From contig NZ_CP066308.1 of assembly GCF_016406105.1 (NCBI RefSeq), positions 2,515,501 through 2,579,500 of the forward strand: a DNA stretch of 64,000 nt. Direction: 5' to 3'. The position numbers and the translations under genes are program-made. Below the pieces are notes generated by a model. The model saw only the letters and a program-made list of their open reading frames with translations. It made no database searches and had not been told where the DNA came from. Source of the stretch: Brevibacillus composti (GTDB lineage: Bacteria > Bacillota > Bacilli > Brevibacillales > Brevibacillaceae). Numbering within the stretch: position 1 is the first letter of the stretch; every line of letters begins with the position of its first letter. Positions 18,484-27,104 of this stretch are shown here, piece after piece.

Positions 18484-19659
18484 TTACAGGCTGGACAAAA
18501 AGCTCTCGCCGATCTCCGGCAGCGGCACGCCAAAGTTGTCGGCAATCGTCGCGCCCAGATCGGCAAATGTGCCGCGAACGCCCAAATCCGCTCCGCTCCT
18601 GATCCGCTTGTGATACGCAAGCAGCGGCACGTACTCTCGCGTGTGATCGGTGCCGTGATGGACGGGGTCATTTCCGTGGTCTGCCGTAATGATCAGCAGG
18701 TCATCCTCACGCAGGGCTGCGAGCAGCTCCGGTATGCGGGCATCGAATTCCATCAAGGCCTGGCCGTACCCTTCCGGATCGCGGCGATGGCCAAATTTGG
18801 CATCGAAATCGACCAGATTGACAAAGCTGAGCCCCGTAAAGGATTCCTTCATCGTGCCCAACAGCTGGTCCACGCCGTCCATGTTGTCCTGCGTCCGGAT
18901 CGCTCTGGTTACGCCTTCATCCGCATAGATATCGCTGATTTTCCCGATCGCGATCGAGGCCAGGCCTGCATCCTGCAGGCGGTTCATCACCGTCGGCGCA
19001 AAGGGCTTGACGGAGTAATCATGGCGATTGGCTGTGCGTACGAAATGGCCGGGCTCTCCGATAAACGGGCGTGCGATCACGCGGGTGACGGCGAACTCAT
19101 CGCGGAGTGTCAGCTCCCGGGCGATCTCGCAGATGCGGTACAACTCCTCCAGCGGAACGACTTCCTCATGGGCGGCGACTTGAAAGACGCTGTCTGCCGA
19201 TGTGTAGACGATGACATCGCCTGTCCGCATATGCTCTTCGCCCAGCTCATCCAGGATGCCGGTGCCGGATGCGACCTTGTTCCCCAGAACCTTGCGCCCG
19301 ATCCGCTGTTCAAACTCCTGGATCAATGCAGCCGGAAACCCGTCCGGATAAGTGCGAAACGGCGTTGAGACGTGCAGACCCATGATCTCCCAGTGTCCGG
19401 TCGTGGTATCCTTGCCGATCGATATTTCTTTCATCTTGCCATAGTGAGCCTGCGGTTCGGCTGCAGGCGGTACATTTGCAAGCGGAGCGATATTCCCCAG
19501 TCCCAGCGCTTGCATATGGGGCAGTTGAAAGCCTTTCACCCGCTCCGCGATATGGCCGAGCGTATGTGCGCCTTCATCCTGAAAACGGGCTGCATCCGGC
19601 AATTCACCGATCCCGACACTGTCCATCACGATTAGAAAAACTCTTTGAAAACGTGGCAA
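18484..19659 (-). CDS. drm: Phosphopentomutase
   Basis: A 391-residue alkaline-phosphatase-superfamily metalloenzyme that interconverts ribose-1-phosphate and ribose-5-phosphate. The metal-binding [12 protein letters not shown] and ITADHGNDP motifs and the DTTTGHWE catalytic-threonine segment are all present. The start is TTG behind GGAGGCGG. First gene of the nucleoside salvage operon drm-pupG-pdp, placed after xerD as in B. subtilis. Confidence 0.96.
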   Translation of the reverse strand: MPRFQRVFLIVMDSVGIGELPDAARFQDEGAHTLGHIAERVKGFQLPHMQALGLGNIAPLANVPPAAEPQAHYGKMKEISIGKDTTTGHWEIMGLHVSTPFRTYPDGFPAALIQEFEQRIGRKVLGNKVASGTGILDELGEEHMRTGDVIVYTSADSVFQVAAHEEVVPLEELYRICEIARELTLRDEFAVTRVIARPFIGEPGHFVRTANRHDYSVKPFAPTVMNRLQDAGLASIAIGKISDIYADEGVTRAIRTQDNMDGVDQLLGTMKESFTGLSFVNLVDFDAKFGHRRDPEGYGQALMEFDARIPELLAALREDDLLIITADHGNDPVHHGTDHTREYVPLLAYHKRIRSGADLGVRGTFADLGATIADNFGVPLPEIGESFLSSL

Positions 19660-19723
19660 AAAAACCGCCTCCTACAAAAAATAAAGGTATTGAGTGCTGC
19701 GTTTGCGGCCTTTCATGGTCAAG

Positions 19724-19741
19724 TCGTCAGACGTCTGACGA
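19724..19741. repeat. 18 bp perfect palindrome upstream of drm
   Basis: TCGTCAGACGTCTGACGA is a perfect palindrome with no loop, located 65 bp upstream of the drm start and 16 bp past the xerD stop. The T-rich tract on the coding strand precedes it rather than follows it, so it is not a terminator for xerD. It looks like a dimeric regulator site for the nucleoside operon. Confidence 0.5.
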
Positions 19742-19756
19742 GGAAAAAAAGAGAGA

Positions 19757-20644
19757 CTAGGCTCTCGGGTGTGTTTTTGCATAAATATCCTTAATGCGCG
19801 TCCGGGTGACATGCGTGTAAATCTGCGTCGTGGAGATGTCTGCATGGCCCAGCATTTCCTGGACGGAGCGAAGATCGGCCCCGTTTTCCAACAGGTGCGT
19901 GGCAAAAGAATGGCGCAGCGTATGCGGGGTAATCTCCGTCTTAACATTGGCTTTCAAGCCGTACCGCTTGATGATTTTCCAGAACCCCTGCCGCGTGATT
20001 CTCTTGCCCAGATGGTTCAGGAACAGCGCGGTCTCCCCCGGTTCTTTTACCAGGCGCGGGCGGCCGGCCTGCAGGTAGTGGCGCACCATCTGGATCGCGA
20101 CTGACCCGAGCGGGATGATCCGCTCCTTGGACCCTTTGCCCATGCATTTGACGAATCCCATATCGAGATTGACATCCATGACATTCAGATTCACCAGTTC
20201 GGACACGCGGATACCCGTTGCATACAACAACTCCAGCATCGCCTTGTCGCGCAAACCTGCGGGATGATTCACGGGCGGACTGTCGAGCAGTCGCTCCACT
20301 TCTTCCACCGATAAAACCTTTGGCAGCCTTTTTTCGATTTTGGGCGTTTCCAGATGAATCGACGGATCTTTCTCTATGTATTTGTCACGCACGAGAAATT
20401 GATAAAAGGCCCGAATGGAGGCCATATTGCGGGAGAGAGTGGCGGTAGCCCTGCCCTTTTCCTGCAAGCTCATCAAATACCCGATAATTTGGGTGCGCGT
20501 CGAATCCTCGATCCGCGTCACGCCCTGCTCCTGAAGATAGGAGGTGTAGGCAATCATATCGCGCTGATAGGATTCCAGGGTATTGGGTGACAGCCCCTTC
20601 TCGACAGAAAGAAAATGGATAAACTGATCGATCAACATGTCCAT
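19757..20644 (-). CDS. xerD: Site-specific tyrosine recombinase XerD
   Basis: A 295-residue tyrosine recombinase with an N-terminal SAM-like core-binding domain (residues 1-90) and a catalytic domain. Catalytic residues are seen in ATGIRVSEL (Arg), [17 protein letters not shown] (His, Arg), [16 protein letters not shown] (His, Tyr nucleophile). It resolves chromosome dimers at dif together with XerC. Located between yqzK and drm, the conserved Bacillales position. Confidence 0.97.
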   Translation of the reverse strand: MDMLIDQFIHFLSVEKGLSPNTLESYQRDMIAYTSYLQEQGVTRIEDSTRTQIIGYLMSLQEKGRATATLSRNMASIRAFYQFLVRDKYIEKDPSIHLETPKIEKRLPKVLSVEEVERLLDSPPVNHPAGLRDKAMLELLYATGIRVSELVNLNVMDVNLDMGFVKCMGKGSKERIIPLGSVAIQMVRHYLQAGRPRLVKEPGETALFLNHLGKRITRQGFWKIIKRYGLKANVKTEITPHTLRHSFATHLLENGADLRSVQEMLGHADISTTQIYTHVTRTRIKDIYAKTHPRA

Positions 20645-20692
20645 GAAGTTGTCCCCTTCAGGTGAAAAGTATCACATATTGCTTTCCACACC

Positions 20693-20710
20693 AAGAGGAA
20701 AAGTCCTCTT
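20693..20710 (+). terminator. Hairpin with T-tract on the plus strand between xerD and yqzK
   Basis: AAGAGGAAAAGTCCTCTT followed by TTTT forms a terminator-like hairpin only when read on the plus strand. No plus-strand gene is nearby. It may stop antisense transcription; on the minus strand it lacks a U tract. Confidence 0.35.
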
Positions 20711-20730
20711 TTTTGGGTGGGAGAAAACCA

Positions 20731-20970
20731 TTATTCTCCTGTCAAATAAAAGAGCTGGAGCCGGGCCATGTACCCGTCCAAATCCTGCGGGGCAGGGCTG
20801 TTGATCAGCTTGACGACTTTGACGGCATTGCCGTTTGGCTCTTTGTACGGATTGCCCGACCACAGCTTGGCGGTCAGGAGAGTGATGATTCCATAAGAGA
20901 TGAGGGTGCAGGTAACGAACAGAAGGAAAAAACGCAATATCTCCATCAGGCGACGTAACGGTATCCGCAT
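20731..20970 (-). CDS. yqzK: DUF4227 family small membrane protein (YqzK-like)
   Basis: A 79-residue protein with one N-terminal membrane helix (RFFLLFVTCTLISYGIITLL) and an extracytoplasmic tail with YKEPNGNAVKV and a C-terminal FYLTGE. Size, topology and position between fur and xerD match YqzK of B. subtilis. Function is unknown in the family. The ATG at 20970 follows AAGGAT. Confidence 0.82.
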   Translation of the reverse strand: MRIPLRRLMEILRFFLLFVTCTLISYGIITLLTAKLWSGNPYKEPNGNAVKVVKLINSPAPQDLDGYMARLQLFYLTGE

Positions 20971-21156
20971 CGCTCTACATCCTTCCCGCTAGCATTCCTT
21001 CTATATATATGCGCCTGTCCGCGGCAGCATTCAAACCCGTACTTGTCCAGAGAGATCATGGCTGCTGCTTATAGGATGCCTCCAAGCGGGGGATTCATGA
21101 GCGAAAAGACCGCGCCGCCGGGAATGTCTGTGCCGCCCATGGTAATAACGGGCAAA

Positions 21157-21191
21157 CAAAAAAACTTCCCCTGATGAAAGAGAAGTTTTTT
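21157..21191 (-). terminator. Terminator of fur
   Basis: Directly after the fur stop, AAAAAACTTCTCTTTCATCA then GGGGAAGTTTTTTTG forms a stem with an A/U-rich base and U tract on the minus strand. Confidence 0.8.
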
Positions 21192-21654
21192 ACTTGAAAT
21201 CATCTACGTTTACCTTGTCGATACAGCGGCTGCAGATGCCGTAAAAGACGAGACGATGGTCGGTAATGTAAAAGTTGTAAACATTCTTTACCTTTTCTTC
21301 GGCTGTCACCAGGAGATCTTCAAAAATCTCATCCACTGTGCCGCAGTTGTTACAAATCAAGTGGTGATGGTGGTATTCCGAATTATCGTCACGAAGGTCG
21401 TAGCGGGCTACGCCGTCTCCAAAGTTCATTTTGTGTATGATCTTGAGCTCGCTGAGCAGCTCGAGTGTACGGTAAACGGTAGCGAGGCCAATCTCGGGCG
21501 CTTTGTCCTTCACCAACAGATAGACATCCTCCGCGCTGAGATGGTCTTCTTCATGCTCCAGCAAAACGCGAACAGTGGCTTCACGCTGTGGCGTCAGTTT
21601 GTAGTTTTGGGAATGAAGTTGCTGCTTGATTTTCTCTAACTTTTCATCCAACAT
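21190..21654 (-). CDS. fur: Ferric uptake regulator Fur
   Basis: A 154-residue Fur-family repressor with a winged helix domain (KLTPQREATVRVLLEHEEDHLSAEDVY broken by a turn, then ATVYRTLELL). The metal-binding HHHH run is at residues 95-98, and the structural zinc site uses CNNC (101-104) and CSRC (141-144). The position next to xerD and spoIIM, and the four cysteines, fit Fur rather than PerR or Zur, though PerR cannot be excluded by motif alone. An upstream Fur-box-like site suggests control by itself or PerR. Confidence 0.9.
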   Translation of the reverse strand: MLDEKLEKIKQQLHSQNYKLTPQREATVRVLLEHEEDHLSAEDVYLLVKDKAPEIGLATVYRTLELLSELKIIHKMNFGDGVARYDLRDDNSEYHHHHLICNNCGTVDEIFEDLLVTAEEKVKNVYNFYITDHRLVFYGICSRCIDKVNVDDFK

Positions 21655-21688
21655 GATTGCCCCTCCCGCTCACATGAAACCTGCTCCT

Positions 21689-21718
21689 ATTATAGTAGAG
21701 GGGCATCGCATAAGTCAA
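21689..21718 (-). promoter_or_regulatory. Sigma-A promoter of fur
   Basis: A -35 TTGACT (21718-21713), 18 bp spacer and perfect -10 TATAAT (21694-21689) lie 35 bp upstream of the fur ATG. Confidence 0.75.
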
Positions 21719-21735
21719 ATACATATGTTCTTATC

Positions 21736-21750
21736 TGAGAATTATTATCG
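21736..21750 (-). promoter_or_regulatory. Fur/PerR-box-like operator upstream of fur
   Basis: TGAGAATTATTATCG matches the 7-1-7 Fur box TGATAATNATTATCA at 12 of 14 positions. It lies 18 bp upstream of the fur -35 and overlaps the spoIIM stop codon. Fur and PerR boxes differ by a few bases, so either regulator could bind. Confidence 0.55.
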
Positions 21751-22374
21751 ATTAAGAACCATCTGCATCAGCTTTGGCGATACGAAGCTCTCAAACAGAG
21801 CAGCGATGGTCAGTACCGCCAGCATCGAGATCACCAGCACGGAATAGCCGACGAAATGAGGCAGGATGACGTCCCGTTTGCTGAGCAGCCTGGTTTTGAT
21901 CAGCCGCAGGGAAAAGGAGATGCCGCTCACGCCTACGATGATCAGCGCGGGGACGACCAGCAAATTTTGCGGCAGCACGCCCATCATCGCAAAGGTCACG
22001 CCCTTCCACTGCAGCTGGGTCACCAGAAAGCCGACGGTGAAACCGACCACCACTCCTTTTAAAAAGAGCAAAAGCAGAATCATCGGCAGGCCGATAATCG
22101 ACAAGCCCAATACCCACATGATGCCGACCGTTTTGGCATAATGGCCAAAGGACTGCTGGAAGTGAGAAGACGGCTCGGGTATGCCCTTTTCCCCCAGGCT
22201 GCTAAAGAAAAACTGGAGGAAGCCAAACAAATCTTCTCTTTGCGAGAGCGGCAGTGAATTGACGATCACTGCGCCGAAAATAATGCCCATGGTAAAGAGC
22301 ACAATCGTAAACCAGTACAGGGACTGATGTTCTTTCGCATATACCTGGATTGTTTGTCCAATTCGCGTCCGCAC
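21745..22374 (-). CDS. spoIIM: Stage II sporulation protein M
   Basis: A 209-residue membrane protein with about five to six helices and the SpoIIM motif LPQNLLVVPALIIVGVSG. With SpoIID and SpoIIP it forms the DMP machine that degrades septal peptidoglycan during engulfment. The start is GTG at 22374 after GGGAGG. Lies between endonuclease Q and fur as in B. subtilis, with its own sigma-E-like promoter upstream. Confidence 0.95.
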   Translation of the reverse strand: MRTRIGQTIQVYAKEHQSLYWFTIVLFTMGIIFGAVIVNSLPLSQREDLFGFLQFFFSSLGEKGIPEPSSHFQQSFGHYAKTVGIMWVLGLSIIGLPMILLLLFLKGVVVGFTVGFLVTQLQWKGVTFAMMGVLPQNLLVVPALIIVGVSGISFSLRLIKTRLLSKRDVILPHFVGYSVLVISMLAVLTIAALFESFVSPKLMQMVLNR

Positions 22375-22408
22375 GACAGCTCGCCTCCCGCAATCCCGAT
22401 TACTCTAC

Positions 22409-22437
22409 AGCCTATGCGGTCGGCAGGACGACTATGC
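22409..22437 (-). promoter_or_regulatory. Candidate sigma-E promoter of spoIIM
   Basis: On the minus strand GCATAGT (22437-22431), a 14 bp spacer and CATAGGCT (22416-22409) match the sigma-E consensus KMATATT / CATACAHT at 6 of 7 and 6 of 8 positions. It overlaps the last codons of the endonuclease Q gene, about 35 bp upstream of the spoIIM start. spoIIM is a sigma-E gene in B. subtilis. Confidence 0.5.
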
Positions 22438-23637
22438 CTTGTCCCGCGGCGAAGCGATAATCTTTCCGTACGTTCCGGCCCCTCCGGCCTTCATCGCGAG
22501 ACGTCCCTCTCTGGCTTGGACGATCAGCTCCGCGACACGCTCCCCCGTGACATGGGCCAGCTCATCGAATGAGGTCCGATGCAGGATGGACATCTCCGTG
22601 CCGAAATGCTGATACAGTTTCTCCTTCAGCTTGGGTCCTACTCCCGGGATGAATTCAAGCGGGACCTGCTCGACATAGGGCGGCCGAAACGGTGGATGAA
22701 TGCCCGGCGGCGCGTCGGCGAGCTGCTCGATCCGGCTGGACACGCCGCGCACGACTCTTTTAAATCCGCACTGCGGGCAGCGCCCCTCCGGATCCGCGGG
22801 CAGAAGCGACTGGCAGGACTGGCAAGCTGTCTGGTGGTACTTGCCCAATTGCGGGTGCAGGCCGTAGTTGATCCGCACCCCTCTGCCTTCCTTGCGCTCA
22901 AGCGCCAGCCGCCACTCCGCAAACGACCGGTCCTTCATCGCCATCCGCTGGTACTCTCTCCCGATATTGGCCAGCGAGTGGGCGTCCGAATTGGTCAAAA
23001 ACGTTTTGTCATGCAACTCTTGCAGCCGATCCGCCATCTCGGTATTGGCGCTCAGCCCCAGCTCGACGGCGGGGATCAGGGCCGGGTCGGCCACCTCTGC
23101 CAGCGAATCAGTGCAGCTCCCGTACAAGCCTTTATGCGGGGTAAAAATATGGGCCGGGACGATGACGCCGTCCCACTCTGCCATGACATTCTGCAGCTCC
23201 CTGAGATGGGTGCGGATTCGCTGGGAGCTGAGCGTCACATTTTTGCAGCGCTGCGCCAGCCAGCCCGTCAGCATGCTCATTTTCTCCAAATCGGGCAGAT
23301 AGCAGAGAAAATGGGCTTCCCCTCTGCCCTCCTCCTTAATCTCCACTTCGCATCCGAGAATCAGCATCGTCTGTTTGTACATCACGCCGCCCATCGGATG
23401 CTCCTCGGCTTCGCCCCGCTGAATCAATCCCCGCAGCTCCTCCTGCACCTCTGGCGAATGGGCATCGATAATCCCGATCATATCCATCCCTTTTCGCTCG
23501 GAAGCCTCCTCCAGAATGCGGGTCAGGGTCATGGAGCGGGAAGCGGTGATTTTTACGGGCTTCCCGCTCAGCGTGCCGCCCACGTGGATATGCATATCAC
23601 AGAAGTATTCCGCCATGCTGCCGTTATTTTTGTCCAT
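22432..23637 (-). CDS. Endonuclease Q family protein (PHP-domain DNA repair nuclease)
   Basis: A 401-residue protein with an N-terminal PHP metallo-hydrolase domain (CDMHIHVGG; GIIDAHSPEV; later LTNSDAHS), a zinc-finger-like CQSCQSLL ... CPQCGF, and a C-terminal helix-hairpin-helix (IPGVGPKLKEKLYQHFG). This architecture and gene position match B. subtilis YqxK, an EndoQ that nicks DNA 5' of deaminated bases. The start at 23637 overlaps nudF by 14 bp; an internal ATG at 23616 is possible. Confidence 0.88.
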   Translation of the reverse strand: MDKNNGSMAEYFCDMHIHVGGTLSGKPVKITASRSMTLTRILEEASERKGMDMIGIIDAHSPEVQEELRGLIQRGEAEEHPMGGVMYKQTMLILGCEVEIKEEGRGEAHFLCYLPDLEKMSMLTGWLAQRCKNVTLSSQRIRTHLRELQNVMAEWDGVIVPAHIFTPHKGLYGSCTDSLAEVADPALIPAVELGLSANTEMADRLQELHDKTFLTNSDAHSLANIGREYQRMAMKDRSFAEWRLALERKEGRGVRINYGLHPQLGKYHQTACQSCQSLLPADPEGRCPQCGFKRVVRGVSSRIEQLADAPPGIHPPFRPPYVEQVPLEFIPGVGPKLKEKLYQHFGTEMSILHRTSFDELAHVTGERVAELIVQAREGRLAMKAGGAGTYGKIIASPRDKA

Positions 23638-24184
23638 GCAGCTTCCGGCTTTCCCAGGCATACAGCGCCACGACTGTCTTGGCATCGCGAATCTCCCCGA
23701 GGCGGTGCAGCTCTTGTGCCTCTTCGAGCGTCAATTCCACCACGTCCACGAATTCATCCTCATCCAACTGCGCCTCCCCTTTTCTGAGTCCGGTCGCGAG
23801 ATAGAGATGCAGCAACTCATCCGCAAATCCCGGCGACGTGTAAAAGGAGCTGAGGTGGGTAAAGCTCTCCGCCTCGTAACCCGTCTCTTCCTTCAGCTCG
23901 CGGATGGCGCAAGCAAGCGGCTCTTCCCCCGGCTCCAGCTTGCCTGCCGGCAGTTCGACGATCTCCCGCTCCAGCGGCTTGCGAAACTGGCGCACAGCGA
24001 TGAGCTTGCCCTCGTCCGTCAAAGCCATGACAGCGACCGCTCCCTGGTGATTGACGATTTCCCGCTTGGCTGTTTTGCCGTTGGGCAAAAGGACTTCATC
24101 CACTTTCAGCTTGACGACTTTCCCTTCGTAGATCGTTTGGCTGGAGATGGTTTTTTCGTAGAGGTGCTCTGTATGTTTCATCAT
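23624..24184 (-). CDS. nudF: ADP-ribose pyrophosphatase (Nudix hydrolase)
   Basis: A 186-residue Nudix enzyme with the box GKLEPGEEPLACAIRELKEE followed by TGYEA. The upstream VRQFRKPLEREIVELPAG is characteristic of the ADP-ribose class. Products are AMP and ribose-5-phosphate. The start is one of two adjacent ATGs (24184 or 24181) after AAAGGGTGA. It overlaps the endonuclease Q gene, and mciZ diverges from it, as in B. subtilis (yqkG). Confidence 0.92.
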   Translation of the reverse strand: MMKHTEHLYEKTISSQTIYEGKVVKLKVDEVLLPNGKTAKREIVNHQGAVAVMALTDEGKLIAVRQFRKPLEREIVELPAGKLEPGEEPLACAIRELKEETGYEAESFTHLSSFYTSPGFADELLHLYLATGLRKGEAQLDEDEFVDVVELTLEEAQELHRLGEIRDAKTVVALYAWESRKLHGQK

Positions 24185-24287
24185 GATCACCCTTTTTCCT
24201 GTAGTGGCTGGTTCTAAAGAAGACCGCCCCGCCATATGCTGGGAGCAAATGACTTGTCCACCCATATTGTATCGGAGGAGATTGCGG

Positions 24288-24428
24288 ATGAAAACCTATG
24301 TCGACGAAAAGCAGCTGCGCATGGTCGGAAAAGTATGGGAAATACGTGCTACTCTCCGTTCCTGGTCAAAAAAAGAGCTAACGCTGCAAGAGTATCTGGC
24401 TCGGCGAACCCGCTCCGGCCGCCGCTGA
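24288..24428 (+). CDS. mciZ: MciZ-like inhibitor of FtsZ assembly
   Basis: A 46-residue protein on the opposite strand to its neighbours. The central VGKVWEIRATLRSW closely resembles the VGKAWEIRAKL core of B. subtilis MciZ (40 residues), which caps FtsZ filaments in the mother cell during sporulation. The ATG has an excellent site (GGAGGAG, 7 nt upstream). Its position beside nudF is the same as in B. subtilis. Its last 80 bp overlap the 3' end of the convergent DUF3866 gene. I found no convincing sigma-E promoter: a CATATTGT at 24263 has a poor -35 and lies too close to the start. Confidence 0.8.
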   Translation: MKTYVDEKQLRMVGKVWEIRATLRSWSKKELTLQEYLARRTRSGRR

Positions 24429-25527
24429 CCGCCGCTCCCGCACTCTTCACTGCGAGCTCTGCAGCCAGAATCGCCGCTTGGAAGGGCGCAGGGTCTTCGC
24501 GCCAGCTCCTGCCCATCGTGGACAGCTGCAAATCGTACAAGCCTTCCAGCTTCTCCAGCTGTGCCTGCGAAGGGGCTGCTCGGCGCAAGAGAATATGGCC
24601 CGCCTGCTTGTGAATCTCTGTCAACTGCGAGGCGATGCGATCGTCGCGCTCATCTCCCCATATCGGTACGGGCATGAGCACAGGGCGAAGCGTAAATTTG
24701 CGCAGCAGCGTCAGGGTGTGGTGGCTAACCCCCCGATGGCGCTCTCGCGTGTCGGAAAAACTGACCCGGGGAATAAAAAAAGGGATGCCGCCAAGCAGGC
24801 TGACTGCATGGATAACTTCTGCCAATTGCATGCCCGAAAAGCCCAGAGGTGTGCCGGTACCCGCTACGCCGGGACCAAGCAGGCAGACGATGATATCCGC
24901 TTTTGCTGTCAGGCGCGCGGCTAAAAGTCCGTTGTATATATTGACGCTTTCCCAGTCTCCCCCCCATGCATGTCCGGTCGTAACCGTACTGCTGACGAGC
25001 CCCTGCGATTTGAGATGGGCCACCTGCTGGCTGAGCCCGATCGGCAGGGAAGCCCCATCCGGCATGACATAGACGATGCGCCACGACGGAGCAGCCTCAC
25101 GGATGGCGCCTGCCACTGTCGGCAGCAAGCTGTGCAGCTCACCGATCAGAACCGGTGTGCCTTCCAGGGAAGCCTGCTCGTCCGTGAACAGGGAGTGATA
25201 GGGACTGTTCTGCTCCTCGACCGCGTCGACCGCCATCTGCCACGGCGAATAGCGCATTTTCATGATATGTCCCCAACTGCTCGGATACAGATCCGCCGCG
25301 CCGTCCGCCAGTATTTTTCCCACGACGATATGATACCCGCCCGTCCCCAGCGAAAGCCGGACGGCGGTTGTGTTCAGCAAAAGTTCATCCCCTGCCGCAT
25401 ACTTCTCCGCGGAGTAGGAGATGGCCTGCCCGAGATGACCGCTGCTGGTCAGCAGCACTTCCACCAGCTGCATCCCCGGCTTTTGTTTGATCACTCTTTG
25501 GACAATTCCTGATTCCAGGCGAAGCAC
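24349..25527 (-). CDS. DUF3866 family protein
   Basis: A 392-residue soluble protein with a short N-terminal beta domain (VLRLESGIVQRVIKQ; SYSAEKYAAGDELLLNTTAV) and a larger alpha/beta region (IVVGKILADGAADLYPSSWG; MKMRYSPWQ; CLLGPGVAGTGTPLGFSG). The DUF3866 family is common in Gram-positives and its function is unknown. The GTG start at 25527 sits 8 nt after AAAGGAGG and agrees with the conserved N-terminus. The gene is convergent with mciZ. Confidence 0.8.
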   Translation of the reverse strand: MLRLESGIVQRVIKQKPGMQLVEVLLTSSGHLGQAISYSAEKYAAGDELLLNTTAVRLSLGTGGYHIVVGKILADGAADLYPSSWGHIMKMRYSPWQMAVDAVEEQNSPYHSLFTDEQASLEGTPVLIGELHSLLPTVAGAIREAAPSWRIVYVMPDGASLPIGLSQQVAHLKSQGLVSSTVTTGHAWGGDWESVNIYNGLLAARLTAKADIIVCLLGPGVAGTGTPLGFSGMQLAEVIHAVSLLGGIPFFIPRVSFSDTRERHRGVSHHTLTLLRKFTLRPVLMPVPIWGDERDDRIASQLTEIHKQAGHILLRRAAPSQAQLEKLEGLYDLQLSTMGRSWREDPAPFQAAILAAELAVKSAGAAVSGGRSGFAEPDTLAALALFLTRNGE

Positions 25528-25681
25528 TGCATCCCCCTCCTTTGCTGTCAGGCTATGCTCGCGCTTCGGCGGGAACATGAACCTGGACCGTGTCTTCGAC
25601 CTTGCCTGTCATCCTTTCAGATAATCGGCCCTCCTGTTTGGCTGGAAGTCCGAACATAGTTAAATTATGGGCATGAATGCC

Positions 25682-25718
25682 AAAAAAGAACCGGCTCCCC
25701 CTAGCGGAGACCGGTTCT
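25682..25718 (-). terminator. Terminator of the YqjE-like peptidase gene
   Basis: On the minus strand the arms AGAACCGG (25718-25711) and CCGGTTCT (25694-25687), extended by GC-rich pairs, are followed by TTTTTTGG. Confidence 0.85.
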
Positions 25719-25753
25719 GCCCGTTTTTCCTCACGTTTTTCCTTCGGTTTTCG

Positions 25754-26869
25754 TTATTCCAGAACTTCAGCGATCACCGCGAGCACCAGCTCAGCGGCCT
25801 TGTTCAACTCTTCGATCGGCATCCGCTCATTTTTGGTGTGGATTTCTTCATACCCGATCGCGAAGTTTACGCTGGGCACGCCGTAGCCGTTGAATACGTT
25901 TCCGTCGCTTCCTCCGCCGCTCGAAACCAGCTCGGGGTTGCGGCCGATGCGCTTCACGGCACCAATCGCCTTTTTCACGACAGGCGTTTCTTCATTGTAT
26001 TTATAGCCGTGATACATAAAGATGACGTCATTCTCGCAGCGTCCGCCCATTTCGGCAGCAGCTTCTTCAAAGGCAGTCGTCATGCTCTTGACCTGCGCTT
26101 CCAGTTTGTCCATGACCAGGCTCCGCGCTTCGGACCAGACTTCCACGTAGTCCGTTACGATATTGTAGGCCTTGCCGCCCTCGAAGCGGCCGATATTGGC
26201 GGTCGTATCCTCGTCGATCCGTCCCAGCTTCATGCGGGAGATGGCTTTGCTCGCGATCGTGATAGCACTGATGCCGTCCTCCGGATTCACGCCGGCGTGA
26301 GCCGCTTTTCCGTGGATGCGCGTAACAATCCGATACTGTCCGGCACCCGCCGTCGTAATCTGGCCGACGGGACCGTCGGAATCGAGGATGAATCCCATTT
26401 CTGCCTTCAGCAGGCTGGCGTCCATGGCGCGCGATCCGACCAGACCCGACTCCTCGCCCACCGTCAGCACGACCTGGATCGTCGAATGCGGCAGATTTTG
26501 CTCTTTTACGGTGCGAATGGCTTCAAAGATAGCAGCGATCCCTGCTTTATCGTCTGCACCGAGAATCGTGGTGCCGTCGGAATAGACGTATCCGTCGCGC
26601 ACCTGTGGTTTCACGCCATTGCCGGGCACGACCGTGTCCATATGGCTGCTGAAAAGGATCGCCGGTCCCTTGGCATTCCCTTCGAGCGTAGCGACCAGAT
26701 TATTGCCGCCATGTCCGGTCTTGGCTGCGGCATCGTCTTCTTCCACCGTAAAGCCCATTTCGATCAGTTTGTCTTTCAGTACCTTGTTAATCTGTGCTTC
26801 GTTTTTGGTTTCGCTGTCGATCTGGACGAGCTCCAAAAACTCGTTCAACAAACGCTCCTGATTGATCAC
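25754..26869 (-). CDS. M20-family tripeptidase-like metallopeptidase (YqjE-like)
   Basis: A 371-residue di-zinc peptidase. The metal ligands lie in SSHMDTVVPG, LGADDKAG and TVGEESGLVGS, with the C-terminal His in FAIGYEEIHT. The dimerisation/lid domain is present (HGKAAHAGVNPEDG). It is related to peptidase T; the B. subtilis counterpart yqjE is likewise next to the propionyl/methylmalonyl-CoA genes. The GTG start at 26869 follows GAGGAGGAG. Substrate unproven. Confidence 0.87.
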   Translation of the reverse strand: MINQERLLNEFLELVQIDSETKNEAQINKVLKDKLIEMGFTVEEDDAAAKTGHGGNNLVATLEGNAKGPAILFSSHMDTVVPGNGVKPQVRDGYVYSDGTTILGADDKAGIAAIFEAIRTVKEQNLPHSTIQVVLTVGEESGLVGSRAMDASLLKAEMGFILDSDGPVGQITTAGAGQYRIVTRIHGKAAHAGVNPEDGISAITIASKAISRMKLGRIDEDTTANIGRFEGGKAYNIVTDYVEVWSEARSLVMDKLEAQVKSMTTAFEEAAAEMGGRCENDVIFMYHGYKYNEETPVVKKAIGAVKRIGRNPELVSSGGGSDGNVFNGYGVPSVNFAIGYEEIHTKNERMPIEELNKAAELVLAVIAEVLE

Positions 26870-26985
26870 GACGACTCCTCCTCAGTAATCTTGGCTGTTT
26901 GCCAAGCATGTTGGCTGCAGCCGGACTTGCGCGATGCTTCGCACCCGTATGTATGGAAAAAACAACCAACCGCGCACGGCTACAG

Positions 26986-27025
26986 AAAACCCCGTAGTCT
27001 GCTGCATGACTGCGGGGCATTTTTC
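26986..27025 (-). terminator. Terminator between the carboxyltransferase and peptidase genes
   Basis: The arms CCCCGCAGTC (27017-27008) and GACTACGGGG (26999-26990) are followed by TTTTC on the minus strand and ATTTTTCC on the plus strand. Confidence 0.75.
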
Positions 27026-27104
27026 CTGCAAGTGACTACATGGTTCAGTATACAGCAAAAAAATTTTTTCCACCATGTCCACTGCTCTCTTTTTTCGCTT
27101 CGAA

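Noticed and set aside
19724-19741. Palindrome read as a terminator for xerD
   Set aside because: The T-rich tract precedes the palindrome on the coding strand; no U tract follows on either strand.
24233-24270. Possible sigma-E promoter for mciZ (CATATGCT or CATATTGT as -10)
   Set aside because: The -10 matches are 6 of 8 but no acceptable -35 lies 13-15 bp upstream. The second would put the transcript start between the ribosome binding site and the ATG.
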